From the NCBI GenBank assembly GCA_026418275.1, contig JAOABQ010000011.1:54513-118512 (forward strand): 64,000 bases of DNA. The letters run 5' to 3'. The notes below the pieces were generated by a model. It was not told where the DNA came from. It saw nothing but the letters and a program-made list of their open reading frames with translations, and made no database searches. Source of the stretch: Clostridia bacterium (lineage in GTDB: Bacteria > Bacillota > Clostridia > Acetivibrionales > DSM-2933). The translations under genes and the position numbers were made by a program. Below are positions 40,693 through 51,124 of the stretch, piece after piece. The first letter of the stretch is position 1. The number at the start of each line of letters is the position of its first letter.

Positions 40693-42432
40693 TTATGGTG
40701 TAGGGGCTATTTGGGTGGTCGGGGTTGGAGAAATTAAATAGTTTTTGTTGTCTATCAAGCGGATAGAATACCTGGTTACAGCGTTAGGGATAATTCTTAC
40801 GTCCAATGGGGATGGGAGTTGGTAGTTTTCGGGAAACTTGGACGCATCGAAGCGAAGCGAATGTGCCCCTTCAAACAGCTTGAAAACTGCAATTCCTTCA
40901 GCATTGGTAGCCGAGAAAAGGTGATCGGGACTGCCGGGAGCAAGCTCAGGTGATTGTGCTGTTAAATGAAGGCCGGATACAGGCTTGTTATCCTTATCTA
41001 AAACCTCAATTTCTGCCACACCCCATTTTTCCTTCTCGGATGCGTTGTCAAGACGAATTGTAATAAGGGTTGTACCTGCTGTTTCCAGATCAACAAAAAG
41101 TGGAGAGGGGAGTTGGTATTCTTGTGGAAAGTATTCCGGAATAAACATGATACGGAATGTACCATTATCCAATGTGAATTTTGCGATTCCGGATTCATCG
41201 GTTGTTTTACTTTCATCAAAGCTTTTTTTTTGTGTATTTGACTTTCCGTTTACATTTACTTTGACGTTTGCAATAGGCTTTTCGTCACTGCTTTTGTCAA
41301 TCAGCTTAACATGGAGACTGTAAACTGCTTCATCCTTTGCAAAGATTACCTGGGTTACAGCATGGCGGTTTATAAGCTTTGACAAAACAGGAGTAAAATC
41401 GTTAAGTTCAAAATCCTTTTTTACGTCATTGACTCTAAAACCGATAGTAATGACGATCAGTATGAAAAGGCCTATATAGACGGTATATTTAAGTCTTTTT
41501 TGAAATTTATTTAAAGGCTTTTCATTTTGAGTCAGCCTATCATAAAAAAGTTTTGGCAGCAATTTAGGTAAATAGAATAGTATGACTGATACAGCAATAA
41601 GAATGCATGAAAACAAAATATGGAAGAATGCAATTGGGAGAAGTGCCCCTTTTAAATACGAAATAATGACCTCTTGCGGTAATGGAACCGACATGGTTAG
41701 AGGATATATTTGGTTCGGAAGAAAATGTGTGGAATATATATATAAGGATAATCCGATGAGAAGACCTAAAACCCCGGTTGCCGTAAAAGAGAGTGAAGCC
41801 CATCTTAAGATTTCCTTTAAATTTTTGCTTAAAACTAAAGCGATAATGAAAAGGAGAAAGAAAATCAAAAGGAAAAATCCGGGTAGAATGTGGGTTGTAT
41901 AGTAGCTGAATTTTAAAAGATGCAGGTCATCGATAATATCGTTGCGGTTGATATATAAAAGAATTGTACTTAAGTTTATTTTGTCAATTTTTGACAAAAC
42001 CTGCGAGGGGCTATTATCGTCCAAACCTGAAGAAGGTTGCTTTTGGGGCGACGGGTTTAGGTAAATATCCGGAAGAAATATTTTTTCACCCTTAAAGTAT
42101 TTAAAGAGTCCTTCACGAATTGAGTCAAGATTGAGCTTAACCATTTCCGGGGTAACTGACTTTTGGAGCATGGAGAAAACTTCCTTATGGCTTTCGAAAC
42201 CTTGAGGGGATGTTTGTTTCAAATTGTTTATAAAGCCTTCCATGGAATCATTGACCACAGTATGTGTATGACTTAAAATATTGTTTTCCTGAAATAGTTT
42301 TTCATGGAACTTGCTGTCAGTAAGGGTGCTGTTGATATTGATGGTGGAAGCTGAAATCAGCAAAGAGACACTGGCACTTAGAATCGTGAATATATATAGA
42401 AATTTTTTGAAAGCGGTTTTAAGGAATTCCAT
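40693..42432 (-). CDS. Membrane protein with two Ig-like/carboxypeptidase-regulatory repeats
   Basis: A 579-residue protein of no family I can name. A signal anchor (about 10-32) precedes an exported region of about 150 residues, then four membrane helices (about 178-300), one further helix near 330, and a C-terminal part with two beta-sandwich repeats of about 95 residues. Each repeat opens with an LxDKxxKPI/V...G segment, has a DE/NAEGIAxFxL turn and ends FPxxYQLPSPLxV. These resemble carboxypeptidase-regulatory-like domains. A short Pro/Thr tail ends the protein. AAGGAG precedes the ATG. It is probably a surface sensor or scaffold; function is unknown. Confidence 0.7.
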   Translation of the reverse strand: MEFLKTAFKKFLYIFTILSASVSLLISASTININSTLTDSKFHEKLFQENNILSHTHTVVNDSMEGFINNLKQTSPQGFESHKEVFSMLQKSVTPEMVKLNLDSIREGLFKYFKGEKIFLPDIYLNPSPQKQPSSGLDDNSPSQVLSKIDKINLSTILLYINRNDIIDDLHLLKFSYYTTHILPGFFLLIFFLLFIIALVLSKNLKEILRWASLSFTATGVLGLLIGLSLYIYSTHFLPNQIYPLTMSVPLPQEVIISYLKGALLPIAFFHILFSCILIAVSVILFYLPKLLPKLFYDRLTQNEKPLNKFQKRLKYTVYIGLFILIVITIGFRVNDVKKDFELNDFTPVLSKLINRHAVTQVIFAKDEAVYSLHVKLIDKSSDEKPIANVKVNVNGKSNTQKKSFDESKTTDESGIAKFTLDNGTFRIMFIPEYFPQEYQLPSPLFVDLETAGTTLITIRLDNASEKEKWGVAEIEVLDKDNKPVSGLHLTAQSPELAPGSPDHLFSATNAEGIAVFKLFEGAHSLRFDASKFPENYQLPSPLDVRIIPNAVTRYSIRLIDNKNYLISPTPTTQIAPTP

Positions 42433-43041
42433 ACCATTCTCCTTTATCTTATAATGTTTTAGGCAAAAATTATTTTATCGGATTGCTCCCTTTATCTGTT
42501 TCGTAGACATCATAACACTTGTAATATGCTGTGGATTTTACTTTTACCCTTCCTATCTCTACATATGTTACGTTAAATTATTGAATAAGACAATATACAA
42601 ATATATAGATATCGTTAACATTATATCAGGATTTGGATTCTAAATAATGGGAAAAAATTAACAAATGAAATAATCTGGTACTTTTTATTTAAATATGGTA
42701 TAATAAAACCAGCATTTCTTTATATCTATTATACTTCAAATAAAAGCTTTAAAATTTAATTTATTAAAATAACGAAATAAATTTAAATAAAGCGATTAAC
42801 CTCTATCGTAAATTGTATTCATTTCAATGGTAAGTTTTCAAAAATTATACGGTTCGTTAATATTCTTGTATTTTAGAAATTGTTTATTAATATAATTGTA
42901 TCAATATCCTGTTTGTATTTTATAAAAAAGTGGTAGGAAAGTGTATGATGGCAATAGGGTGATATTTGCATTTTTAAGCATTTTGTTCCGTATAAAACTT
43001 AGCATGTATTTAAACTATGAGAATCGAAGGGGGAAAAATCA
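42433..43041. other. 609-bp AT-rich intergenic region upstream of prkA
   Basis: No gene is supported on either strand. A TATAAT lies at 42699-42704 inside an imperfect CTGGT...ACCAG inverted repeat, with no matching -35. PrkA operons are usually read by sporulation sigma factors in Bacilli, but I could not assign a clear sigma-E or sigma-G promoter here. Confidence 0.4.
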
Positions 43042-44970
43042 ATGAACAGGCATGATATCTCAAGCATTATACAAAAAGACAGGGAGGAAAGGAAAAGTGC
43101 CCACTTTGAGGGTACATTTTTAGACTATGTGAATATTGTCAAGGAAAATTCTGAAATTCCGATGCTTGCCCACCAAAGAATGTACGAACTGATTACAGGA
43201 CCGGGTGTGGAGACGATTAAAACGGACGAAAACCCCAGGTTGAGGAGAATATACGGCAATGAGATCATTAAAAAATATAAGTTTTTTGAAGATGATTTTT
43301 TTGGTATTGATAAAACCATTATGAAGATTGTAAGGTATTTCCACTCCGCTTCCATGGCGGGAGAGGAATCCAGGCAGGTTTTATACCTTGTTGGACCGGT
43401 TGGGGCCGGTAAATCATCCCTTATGGAGGCCTTAAAGAGGGCACTTGAGAGTTGTCCTCCCATTTATGCTTTGAAAGGGTGTCCGGTGAGAGAAGAACCT
43501 TTGCATCTTGTGCCCAAACACTTAAGAAGCAAATTTGAAGAAATTTTGAATATAAGAATAGAAGGCGATTTGTGTCCGGTTTGCCGTTACAGGCTTAAAA
43601 ATGAGTTCAATGGAGAGTATGAAAAGTTTCCGGTAGAAACCATCGGATTTTCCATAAGAGCAAGAAAAGGTATTGGTGTAGTACCGCCTGTGGATCCAAA
43701 CAACCAGGATACATCGGTGCTTATCGGCTCTGTAGATATTTCCAAGATAGACCTTTACCCTGAAGATGACCCCCGGGTTTTATCCTTAAATGGCGCATTT
43801 AACGTTGGAAACCGTGGAATTGTAGAGTTTATAGAAGTTTTTAAGAATGAGACCGAATATTTACACACCATGATCACGGCAACACAAGAAAAATCTATTC
43901 CTTCCCCCGGTAAAGGCTCAATGATTTACTTTGACGGAATCATACTTGCGCACTCCAATGAAGCAGAGTGGAATAAGTTTAAGTCCGATCATACCAATGA
44001 AGCGATTCTGGATAGAATTGTTAAGATAGAAGTTCCGTATTGTCTGGAGCTCAATGAAGAAATTAAGATTTATGAAAGGATGTTGAGGAAGAGTAAATTT
44101 AAAGCCCATATTGCGCCTCATACCATTGAAATTGCTTCCATGTTTGCTATATTAACACGGTTGGCTCCCTCCAATAAAGTGGATTCTATGACCAAGCTCA
44201 AAATTTACAACGGTGAAGAGATTGTTGAAAAAGGAATGACAAGAAAAATCGATATCATTGAGCTTAGGGAAGAAAGCGGCAGAGAAGGAATGGCAGGTAT
44301 ATCCACCCGGTTTATCATGAAGGCTTTAGATACCTCCTTATCTGAGTCGGAGCACGATTGCATCAATCCTATATCGGTGATGGAAACATTGGTAAAATCA
44401 GTAAAAGAGCTTGCCATTTCTGAAGAAGAAAAAACCAGATACCTGATGTTTATACAGGATTCCATCCGGAAGGAATATAATAAGATTTTGGAAAAGGAAA
44501 TTACAAAAGCCTTTATTCATGGATATAGGGAACAGGCGGAAAGCCTCTTTAACAATTATTTAGACCATGCTGAAGCTTTTGTGAACAAGACAAAGATTAA
44601 AGACCGGAATACAGGTGAAGAATTGGAGCCGGACGAAAAATTCCTAAGGTCCATTGAAGAGCAGATCGGGATTACCGATACGGCTGCAAAAGGTTTTAGG
44701 GCAGATGTTACAGCCTATATGTTCTTTGTTTTGAGGAATGGCGGTAAACTGGATTATAATAGCTACGAACCGCTAAAGGAAGCCATTGAGAAAAAGCTCA
44801 CCATGTCGGTTAGAGAGCTTAGCCGAGTGATCACACTGGCCAAAGTAAGAGATAAGGATCAAAGTGAAAAATTTGACGCCATGGTTACCGAGATGAAGCG
44901 GAATGGATACTGTGACCACTGCTGTAATGTAATCTTGAAGTACGCGGCGAATAATTTATGGAAGGACTAA
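43042..44970 (+). CDS. prkA: PrkA-family serine protein kinase / AAA protein
   Basis: A 642-residue PrkA protein, close to the usual 630-640. The AAA-type ATPase region has Walker A GPVGAGKSSLME at residues 118-129, preceded by the conserved YKFFEDDFFGID block. The C-terminal third is the PrkA kinase-like region, ending in a CDHCC-type Cys cluster near residue 632. In Bacillus PrkA is expressed in the mother cell and supports sporulation. It is the first gene of the prkA-yhbH-spoVR trio, a strongly conserved set. The ATG follows AAGGGGGA. Confidence 0.95.
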   Translation: MNRHDISSIIQKDREERKSAHFEGTFLDYVNIVKENSEIPMLAHQRMYELITGPGVETIKTDENPRLRRIYGNEIIKKYKFFEDDFFGIDKTIMKIVRYFHSASMAGEESRQVLYLVGPVGAGKSSLMEALKRALESCPPIYALKGCPVREEPLHLVPKHLRSKFEEILNIRIEGDLCPVCRYRLKNEFNGEYEKFPVETIGFSIRARKGIGVVPPVDPNNQDTSVLIGSVDISKIDLYPEDDPRVLSLNGAFNVGNRGIVEFIEVFKNETEYLHTMITATQEKSIPSPGKGSMIYFDGIILAHSNEAEWNKFKSDHTNEAILDRIVKIEVPYCLELNEEIKIYERMLRKSKFKAHIAPHTIEIASMFAILTRLAPSNKVDSMTKLKIYNGEEIVEKGMTRKIDIIELREESGREGMAGISTRFIMKALDTSLSESEHDCINPISVMETLVKSVKELAISEEEKTRYLMFIQDSIRKEYNKILEKEITKAFIHGYREQAESLFNNYLDHAEAFVNKTKIKDRNTGEELEPDEKFLRSIEEQIGITDTAAKGFRADVTAYMFFVLRNGGKLDYNSYEPLKEAIEKKLTMSVRELSRVITLAKVRDKDQSEKFDAMVTEMKRNGYCDHCCNVILKYAANNLWKD

Positions 44971-45066
44971 AATAAATCAGTATTTTCTTAAGGCGGGGAT
45001 ATAGCTCCCCGCCCGGTTTAATAACCTTTATTAAAAGTGACGGCTTTGGACATTGAGGTGATAATA

Positions 45067-46287
45067 ATGGCAATTTTTAAGGAATATGTAAATACCGGAA
45101 AAGATAGAGCTGCAGAAGACAGGCGCCGCCACAAGGAACTTGTGGAGGAATCCATAAAGAAAAATATCGGAAACATTATTGCCGAGGAAAGTATTATCGG
45201 GCAAAGTAGAGACAAAAAAATTAAAATACCCATTAAAGGGATAAAGGAATTCCAATTTGTTTATGGGAAAAACTCAAAGGGAACCGGTTCTGGAGACGGA
45301 AGTGAAAAAAGAGGAGACAAGGTTGGGGAAGATAAAAGCGGACAGAAAGGACAAGGAAAAGGCCAGGCCGGAAACCAGGAAGGCGAAGAAATTTATGAAA
45401 CAGAAGTAACCATTGAAGAATTGATCAATTATCTGTTTGATGATTTGAATTTACCGGATATAGATAAGAAAAAAATGGCTGAAATAGAGTCCATTCGAAG
45501 TTTTAAAAAGGTTGGTTACCAGCGGAAGGGAATACCTCCCCGGCTTGCAAAAAAGCGTTCGGTTGTTGAAAAAATCAAAAGGAAGCAGGGGTACTTGAGG
45601 ACCAGAGCAGAGGCCCAAGAAGAGGAACTGGATCAAAATGATGAACTGACCGGAGCTATTGATGTTGAAGAAGATATCAAAAAGCGTTTTCCCTTCATGG
45701 AGGAGGATTTAAGATATCGAAGAGTCAGAGAAGATCACAAGAAAGATTTTAATGCGGTTGTGATCTGTATCATGGACGTTTCCGGTTCCATGGACCAAAC
45801 AAAAAAGTATATGGCAAGAAGCTTTTATTTTCTCCTATACCAATTTATCCGCTTAAAATATGCCAATGTAGAAGTTGCATTTGTTGCACATACGACGGTG
45901 GCTAAGGAAGTAAATGAAAACGAATTTTTCCACAGGGGTGAATCTGGCGGTACCTATATTAGCAGCGGGTATGAAAAGGCTTTGGAAATCATTGAACAAA
46001 GATATAATCCGACAAGCTGGAATATATATGCATTTCACTGCAGTGATGGCGACAACTGGACGGAGGATAACAAAAGAGCAGTTGAATATGCCATAAAGCT
46101 TTGTGAAGTTTGCAACCTTTTCGGATACGGGGAGATTGTACCCGGTTATTATTCATCAACCAGTACAATTAAGTCCGAATACCAAAAAAATGTAAAGAGT
46201 AAAAACTTTGCGATTGTCTCCATGTCTAAGAAAGAGGACGTACTGACGGCACTTAAGAAGCTCCTCGAAAAAGAAGGGGATAGATAA
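45067..46287 (+). CDS. yhbH: YhbH/YeaH-type DUF444 sporulation protein
   Basis: A 406-residue DUF444 protein. The N-terminal charged half includes the family segment RRRHKELVEESIKKNIGNII, a Gly/Lys/Asp-rich low-complexity linker (about 75-115) and RRVREDHKKDFNAV. A von Willebrand A-like domain follows, with the MIDAS motif MDVSGSMDQ at about residue 240 and HCSDGDNW later. The start at 45067 after GAGGTGAT is preferred to ATG 45037, which lacks a ribosome binding site. It is cotranscribed with prkA (96-bp gap) and spoVR (40-bp gap), as in many spore formers. Confidence 0.93.
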   Translation: MAIFKEYVNTGKDRAAEDRRRHKELVEESIKKNIGNIIAEESIIGQSRDKKIKIPIKGIKEFQFVYGKNSKGTGSGDGSEKRGDKVGEDKSGQKGQGKGQAGNQEGEEIYETEVTIEELINYLFDDLNLPDIDKKKMAEIESIRSFKKVGYQRKGIPPRLAKKRSVVEKIKRKQGYLRTRAEAQEEELDQNDELTGAIDVEEDIKKRFPFMEEDLRYRRVREDHKKDFNAVVICIMDVSGSMDQTKKYMARSFYFLLYQFIRLKYANVEVAFVAHTTVAKEVNENEFFHRGESGGTYISSGYEKALEIIEQRYNPTSWNIYAFHCSDGDNWTEDNKRAVEYAIKLCEVCNLFGYGEIVPGYYSSTSTIKSEYQKNVKSKNFAIVSMSKKEDVLTALKKLLEKEGDR

Positions 46288-46327
46288 CGTTTTTGGAGAT
46301 GAAGCTTAGAAATAAAGGTGGGTTTAT

Positions 46328-47716
46328 ATGGCTGACTTTAGTATTAAAGAACTTGAGCAGTGGAATGAACGGATTGAAGCCATTGCGCATGAGGTTGGAC
46401 TCAATTATTACGAACAGGAATTTGAGATATGCAGCTATGAGGATATGATCGGTTATGAAACCTATGTGGGAATGCCTTCACATTATCCCCACTGGAGTTT
46501 TGGGAAGTCCTATGAAAGGATAAAAACACTACACAAATATAATCTTACCGGGCTGCCCTATGAAATGGTTATAAACTCCAACCCTTGTATTGCATATCTT
46601 ATGAAGGACAATACACTCCTCCTGCAGATCCTTACCATTGCGCATGTATATGGGCATAATGATTTTTTTAAGAACAATAGACTTTTTAAGCTGGGGACCA
46701 GGGCGGATTATACAGTTGAAATGTTTAAAAACCATGCCAATAGAATCCGGGAATATATTGCGGACCCCGGTATCAGCTATGCCAGGGTAGAAAAAATTCT
46801 AAATGCCGCCCATGCCATAAAGTATCAGATTACCCGTGTTATAGGAGAGAAAAAACGAACCGAAGAGGAAAAAAGAAAGGCAATTTTGGAAAGACATCAA
46901 AAGCCTAAAAGTGAGTATTCGCTCTTGGAGCCAAGGGTAAAGGAAACGGATGACTTTTTGGATTTAAAAAAGATTCCTGTTGAACCTGAAGAGGATTTAC
47001 TTTTGTTCTTGATTATGTATGGCAGGCATACTACCTGGGAAAAGGATCTTATAGACATTGTAAGACAGGAAACCCTTTATTTCATACCGCAGATCGAAAC
47101 AAAAATTATGAATGAGGGATGGGCAAGTTTTTGGCATTATACCATCTTAAATGAGCTTAAGCTTCCCCAGGGACTTCATATGGAGTTCTTAAAGCGCCAT
47201 AACCAGGTTATAAGGCCGCATCTAGGCCAGATTAATCCATACTATGTAGGCTTTAAGATTTTTGAGGATTTGAAAAAGAGGCATCCTGAAAATCCGAGAA
47301 TGATCTTTGATGTCAGAGAAATTGAACGGGATCAATCCTTTATTAAACGTTACCTGACGCAGGAGCTTTGTAATGAAATGAACTTGTTTGAATATGTAAA
47401 AAGCGGCAATGACTATCTTGTATCCGAAGTAGCAGATGACGAGGGCTGGAAAACGATCCGGGATACGCTGGCATTATCTGTTGGAATGGGCGGAATCCCA
47501 ACCATAAAGGTCATTGAGTGGGTTCAAAAGGATAATACACTCATACTGGAACATCAGTATGACGGCAGGGAACTGGAATTAAATTATGCTTATGAGACTT
47601 TAAAGCATGTTGTTGACCTATGGGACGGTAAGGTAATGCTGGTAACCTATCTGGACGAAAAGAGAAAAATTATCATGTGCGATGAGCAAAAAAAGGTTTC
47701 ATTGATGAATGCCTGA
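46328..47716 (+). CDS. spoVR: SpoVR-family stage V sporulation protein
   Basis: A 462-residue SpoVR protein, involved in spore cortex formation in Bacillus. Conserved blocks are clear: FEICSYEDMIGYETYVGMPSH, HWSFGKSYER, AHVYGHNDFF and the later NEGWASFWHY, which contains the Glu and His residues shared by all members. Length is normal. AAAGGTGGG precedes the ATG. It is the last gene of the prkA-yhbH-spoVR set, and a weak hairpin follows. Confidence 0.95.
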   Translation: MADFSIKELEQWNERIEAIAHEVGLNYYEQEFEICSYEDMIGYETYVGMPSHYPHWSFGKSYERIKTLHKYNLTGLPYEMVINSNPCIAYLMKDNTLLLQILTIAHVYGHNDFFKNNRLFKLGTRADYTVEMFKNHANRIREYIADPGISYARVEKILNAAHAIKYQITRVIGEKKRTEEEKRKAILERHQKPKSEYSLLEPRVKETDDFLDLKKIPVEPEEDLLLFLIMYGRHTTWEKDLIDIVRQETLYFIPQIETKIMNEGWASFWHYTILNELKLPQGLHMEFLKRHNQVIRPHLGQINPYYVGFKIFEDLKKRHPENPRMIFDVREIERDQSFIKRYLTQELCNEMNLFEYVKSGNDYLVSEVADDEGWKTIRDTLALSVGMGGIPTIKVIEWVQKDNTLILEHQYDGRELELNYAYETLKHVVDLWDGKVMLVTYLDEKRKIIMCDEQKKVSLMNA

Positions 47717-47751
47717 TCGAAAGAAAACAATTTATTCCTTAAAATAAAAGA

Positions 47752-47780
47752 TAAAGCTTTTTATAAGCTTTTTCTTTTTT
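47752..47780 (+). terminator. Terminator after spoVR
   Basis: AAAGCTT/AAGCTTT short stem followed by TTTCTTTTTT. The remainder up to 48014 shows nothing else supportable. Confidence 0.6.
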
Positions 47781-48014
47781 GGTTCGGTGTATGATATAAA
47801 TATTGAAGAAAGTGAATAAATAATTTATAATTAATGAAAAAACAAACTGCTTGCCGAAAACTGTAGTTTAATTATAAATTCTTATATAGCAATACTTTTC
47901 CCGAACAATGCCTTCAATAATAAAGCAGCTAACCAAAAGTTATTGCTGCGTGCCTCTTATATATAAAACGGGTCTTATGCCCGCAAGCCTCTACTATGTA
48001 AATAAGGTGATAAG

Positions 48015-50498
48015 ATGTTAAGTGAGAGAAAATGGGTCCATCGAAAAATTTCAAATGAGGAAATAGAACGGACAGCTAAAGCAGCGGGGATTTCTACGCT
48101 GCTGTCGAGGATTTTCCTGTCAAGAGGTATTGAGGATATTTCTTACATAAAGAAATTCCTGGAGCCAAGTTTGGAAGAACTCCATGATCCCTTTCTGCTT
48201 ACCGATATGGAGAAAGGAGTAGAGCGAATTCTCCTTGCAATAGAAAAAAAAGAAAAAATCATTATTTACGGTGACTATGATGTAGATGGTGTAACCAGTA
48301 CCTCTATTCTTACCGATTTCCTTTTAAAACAAGGTGCCTATGTGGAATATTTTATTCCCGATAGGAAAGATGAAGGCTACGGCTTATCCGTTAAAACAGT
48401 GGATAAAATTCTAAAACTTAATGCATCCCTTATTATTACGGTGGACTGTGGTGTAACTGCTTTAAAGGAAGTACAGTATATTAATGAAAACGGCATGGAC
48501 ATTATCATCACCGACCACCACGAATGTAAAGAGGTGTTGCCCGAAGCAATTGCGGTCATTAATCCATGCAGGCCGGATTGCAAATACCCCTTTAAAGTAC
48601 TTGCAGGGGTTGGAATTGTATATAAATTGGTTCAGGCTTTATGCAGTAAAAAGGGACTTTCGGATGCCCACAACCATTATCTTGATCTTGTAGCTACAGG
48701 AACAGTTGCAGACGTTGTTCCCTTGATTGGAGAAAACAGGATCATCGTGCATTATGGCATTAAAATGATTGAAAAGTCCTCCAATTTGGGGCTTAAAATG
48801 CTTTTAGAGCATTCAGGGATGAAAGATAAGAGTGTTAACTCATGGACCATTGGTTTTGTCATTGCACCTAGGATTAATGTAGCTGGCAGGATTGGGGATG
48901 CATCAAGGGCTGTCCGGTTATTTACAACAGAAAGTGAAACCGAAGCCAAAAGCATTGTATCAGAATTGAATGATGAAAATAGATACCGGCAGGAAAGTGA
49001 ACTCCAAATATATAATGAAGTTTTAAGAGCGATTGATATAGAGGTAGATTTGAATAAGGAAAAAGTGATTGTGGTGGCGGGAAAAGGATGGCACCATGGG
49101 ATTATCGGGATTGTAGCTTCCAGAGTCACTGAAAAGTTTTACCGGCCCTCGATTCTTATTTCACTGGAAGAAAACATGGGAAAGGGGTCTGGAAGAAGTA
49201 TTGAGGGATTTAATCTGTTTAAAGCGTTAAGTACCTGTGAGACACTTTTTGAGACCTATGGAGGGCACGAGTTAGCCGCAGGTTTAACCATCAAAGAAGA
49301 AAATATTGCTCTGTTTAGAGAAAAAATAAATGCGTATGCTGCAGAAGTTTTAAAAGAATATGATCTTATACCGAAAATGAAGGTGGATTGTATTATAAAT
49401 AAAAATGATATAACCTTAAAGAATATATACGAACTGAATAAATTGGCACCCTTCGGAGCGCATAACCCAAGCCCTTTGTTTCAGTATGACGGAATTACCG
49501 TAAATGATATTCGGACTGTGGGAGAGGACAAGCATCTTAAAGCTAAGTTTGTGGATAGCGGATCCTATACCGATGCCATCGGATTTAATATGGGAAGGCT
49601 GATTCACAGTTTGAATCATGGAGAGCGGGTTGATGTAGTTTGTTCTTTAGAGATAAACTCGTGGAATTCGATGGATAAAATTCAACTAAATTTGAAGGAT
49701 CTTCGTATTTGCGAGGAAATATCCCTGCAGGACAGGTTTTTCTATAGCCTTGAAAAATGCAGGGATTTTCAAATCGGGTGTGAAAATAAAGAATATTTGC
49801 TCCCTGATCTTAACGAAGGTGAAACGGAGGGGCGCATTTTAAATGAAGAGCAATTGGCAAAAGTCCTCCATCATTTAGACGAAAAAAGGGTGGTTTTTGT
49901 ATTAAATTCTCTTCAAAGTGTGAAAAAGTTGGAAAATTTTCTAAAAAGCTTGTATGAAGATATTAAAAAAACTTATGAGATCTGCTATACTAGCACTAAG
50001 CATTCTGAAAGCGAAGTGGTGATTCTGGTAAATCCTGACATAGACAGCCATGCAATGAATGCTTTTGATCAAATTATATTTTTTGGCTGCTGGATCAATA
50101 AGAATTATCTTTTAAAGCTTATGAGCGGGATAGACCGGACAAAGCTCGCTTTTTGTTCAAACATTCGAGAGATGGACTTTGATTTGAATGAAATTATTTT
50201 AGATAGGCAGGATTTAGTTGCTGTATACCAGTTCCTTAAGTCAAATAGCGAAAATAATAATCTTTTTATAGGCGATTTGTGTGCTTTTGCCCGAAAGATC
50301 TCAAAAAGTTATAAAATTAAGATGAACTATTTCAAATTGAAAAAGAGTCTTGAAATTTTTAATGAATTAAAACTTTTAAATTTTGATTCCGATGCAAGTT
50401 TGGGAGTAAAAATAACCTTATCCGACTATAACGGAAAGAAGACGAATTTGGATAATTCCATATTATATAGAAATTTGCAATCACTTAAATGTAAATAA
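48015..50498 (+). CDS. recJ: Single-stranded-DNA-specific exonuclease RecJ
   Basis: An 827-residue RecJ, a 5'-3' single-strand exonuclease used in recombination and mismatch repair. The DHH phosphoesterase motifs are present: YGDYDVDGVTSTS, TVDCG, TDHHE and GTVADVVPLIGENR. The DHHA1 domain follows, with GWHHGIIGIVASRV and the motif GKGSGRSIEGFN, TYGGHELAAG, and then the OB-fold region. About 230 extra C-terminal residues form the longer tail common in clostridial RecJ. The ATG follows AAGGTGAT. It heads the housekeeping run recJ-apt-relA-dtd, whose order is conserved in Firmicutes. Confidence 0.96.
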   Translation: MLSERKWVHRKISNEEIERTAKAAGISTLLSRIFLSRGIEDISYIKKFLEPSLEELHDPFLLTDMEKGVERILLAIEKKEKIIIYGDYDVDGVTSTSILTDFLLKQGAYVEYFIPDRKDEGYGLSVKTVDKILKLNASLIITVDCGVTALKEVQYINENGMDIIITDHHECKEVLPEAIAVINPCRPDCKYPFKVLAGVGIVYKLVQALCSKKGLSDAHNHYLDLVATGTVADVVPLIGENRIIVHYGIKMIEKSSNLGLKMLLEHSGMKDKSVNSWTIGFVIAPRINVAGRIGDASRAVRLFTTESETEAKSIVSELNDENRYRQESELQIYNEVLRAIDIEVDLNKEKVIVVAGKGWHHGIIGIVASRVTEKFYRPSILISLEENMGKGSGRSIEGFNLFKALSTCETLFETYGGHELAAGLTIKEENIALFREKINAYAAEVLKEYDLIPKMKVDCIINKNDITLKNIYELNKLAPFGAHNPSPLFQYDGITVNDIRTVGEDKHLKAKFVDSGSYTDAIGFNMGRLIHSLNHGERVDVVCSLEINSWNSMDKIQLNLKDLRICEEISLQDRFFYSLEKCRDFQIGCENKEYLLPDLNEGETEGRILNEEQLAKVLHHLDEKRVVFVLNSLQSVKKLENFLKSLYEDIKKTYEICYTSTKHSESEVVILVNPDIDSHAMNAFDQIIFFGCWINKNYLLKLMSGIDRTKLAFCSNIREMDFDLNEIILDRQDLVAVYQFLKSNSENNNLFIGDLCAFARKISKSYKIKMNYFKLKKSLEIFNELKLLNFDSDASLGVKITLSDYNGKKTNLDNSILYRNLQSLKCK

Positions 50499-50521
50499 TT
50501 TAAATCAAGGGGGTTTTAGTA

Positions 50522-51037
50522 ATGGATTTGAAAGCAAAACTAAGACATGTTATGGATTTCCCAAAGGAAGGCATTGATTTTATTGACATTACTACTGTAT
50601 TGCAGGATGGGGAGGCTTTAAAACAAGCTCTTGATGAAATGAAGGAAAAGGTTTCAAAATTTGGAGATTGTGATTTAATTGCCGGCCCGGAGTCCCGAGG
50701 GTTTATTTTTGGAACTCCGCTTGCTTATACGATGGGTAAGGGGTTTATTCCAATAAGGAAAAAAGGAAAACTTCCCTATAAGACCGTTCAGGCTGAGTAT
50801 CAGTTGGAATACGGTACGGATATTCTGGAAATGCATATGGATGCAGTCAAACCGGGGGAGAAAGTGGTCATCGTTGACGACTTGCTGGCAACAGGCGGCA
50901 CAACCGAGTCCAACATTAAATTGGTTGAAAAATTAGGCGGCAAAGTGGTTGGAATTGTTTATTTTGTTGAACTAACGTTTTTGAACGGCAGGGACAAACT
51001 GAAAGGGTACCCTGTTGAATCCATTGTAAAATTTTAA
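50522..51037 (+). CDS. apt: Adenine phosphoribosyltransferase
   Basis: A 171-residue Apt, which salvages adenine to AMP using PRPP. The PRPP-binding loop VVIVDDLLATGGTT (about residue 117) and the N-terminal FPKEGIDFIDITT and GPESRGFIFG segments are diagnostic. Length is exactly typical. AAGGGGG precedes the ATG, 23 bp after recJ. The gene order apt-relA is widespread in Firmicutes. Confidence 0.97.
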   Translation: MDLKAKLRHVMDFPKEGIDFIDITTVLQDGEALKQALDEMKEKVSKFGDCDLIAGPESRGFIFGTPLAYTMGKGFIPIRKKGKLPYKTVQAEYQLEYGTDILEMHMDAVKPGEKVVIVDDLLATGGTTESNIKLVEKLGGKVVGIVYFVELTFLNGRDKLKGYPVESIVKF

Positions 51038-51124
51038 TTGATTGGTTATACATATTGAGAGGACCATTTTTTGAGATATCTGCTTTGGCCCTATTACCCA
51101 TTCTAATAATCCGGAGGAATATTA

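Noticed and set aside
42173..42185. TGACTTTTGG inside the minus-strand membrane protein gene
   Set aside because: A single copy within coding sequence, on the opposite strand, with no tandem partner or -10.
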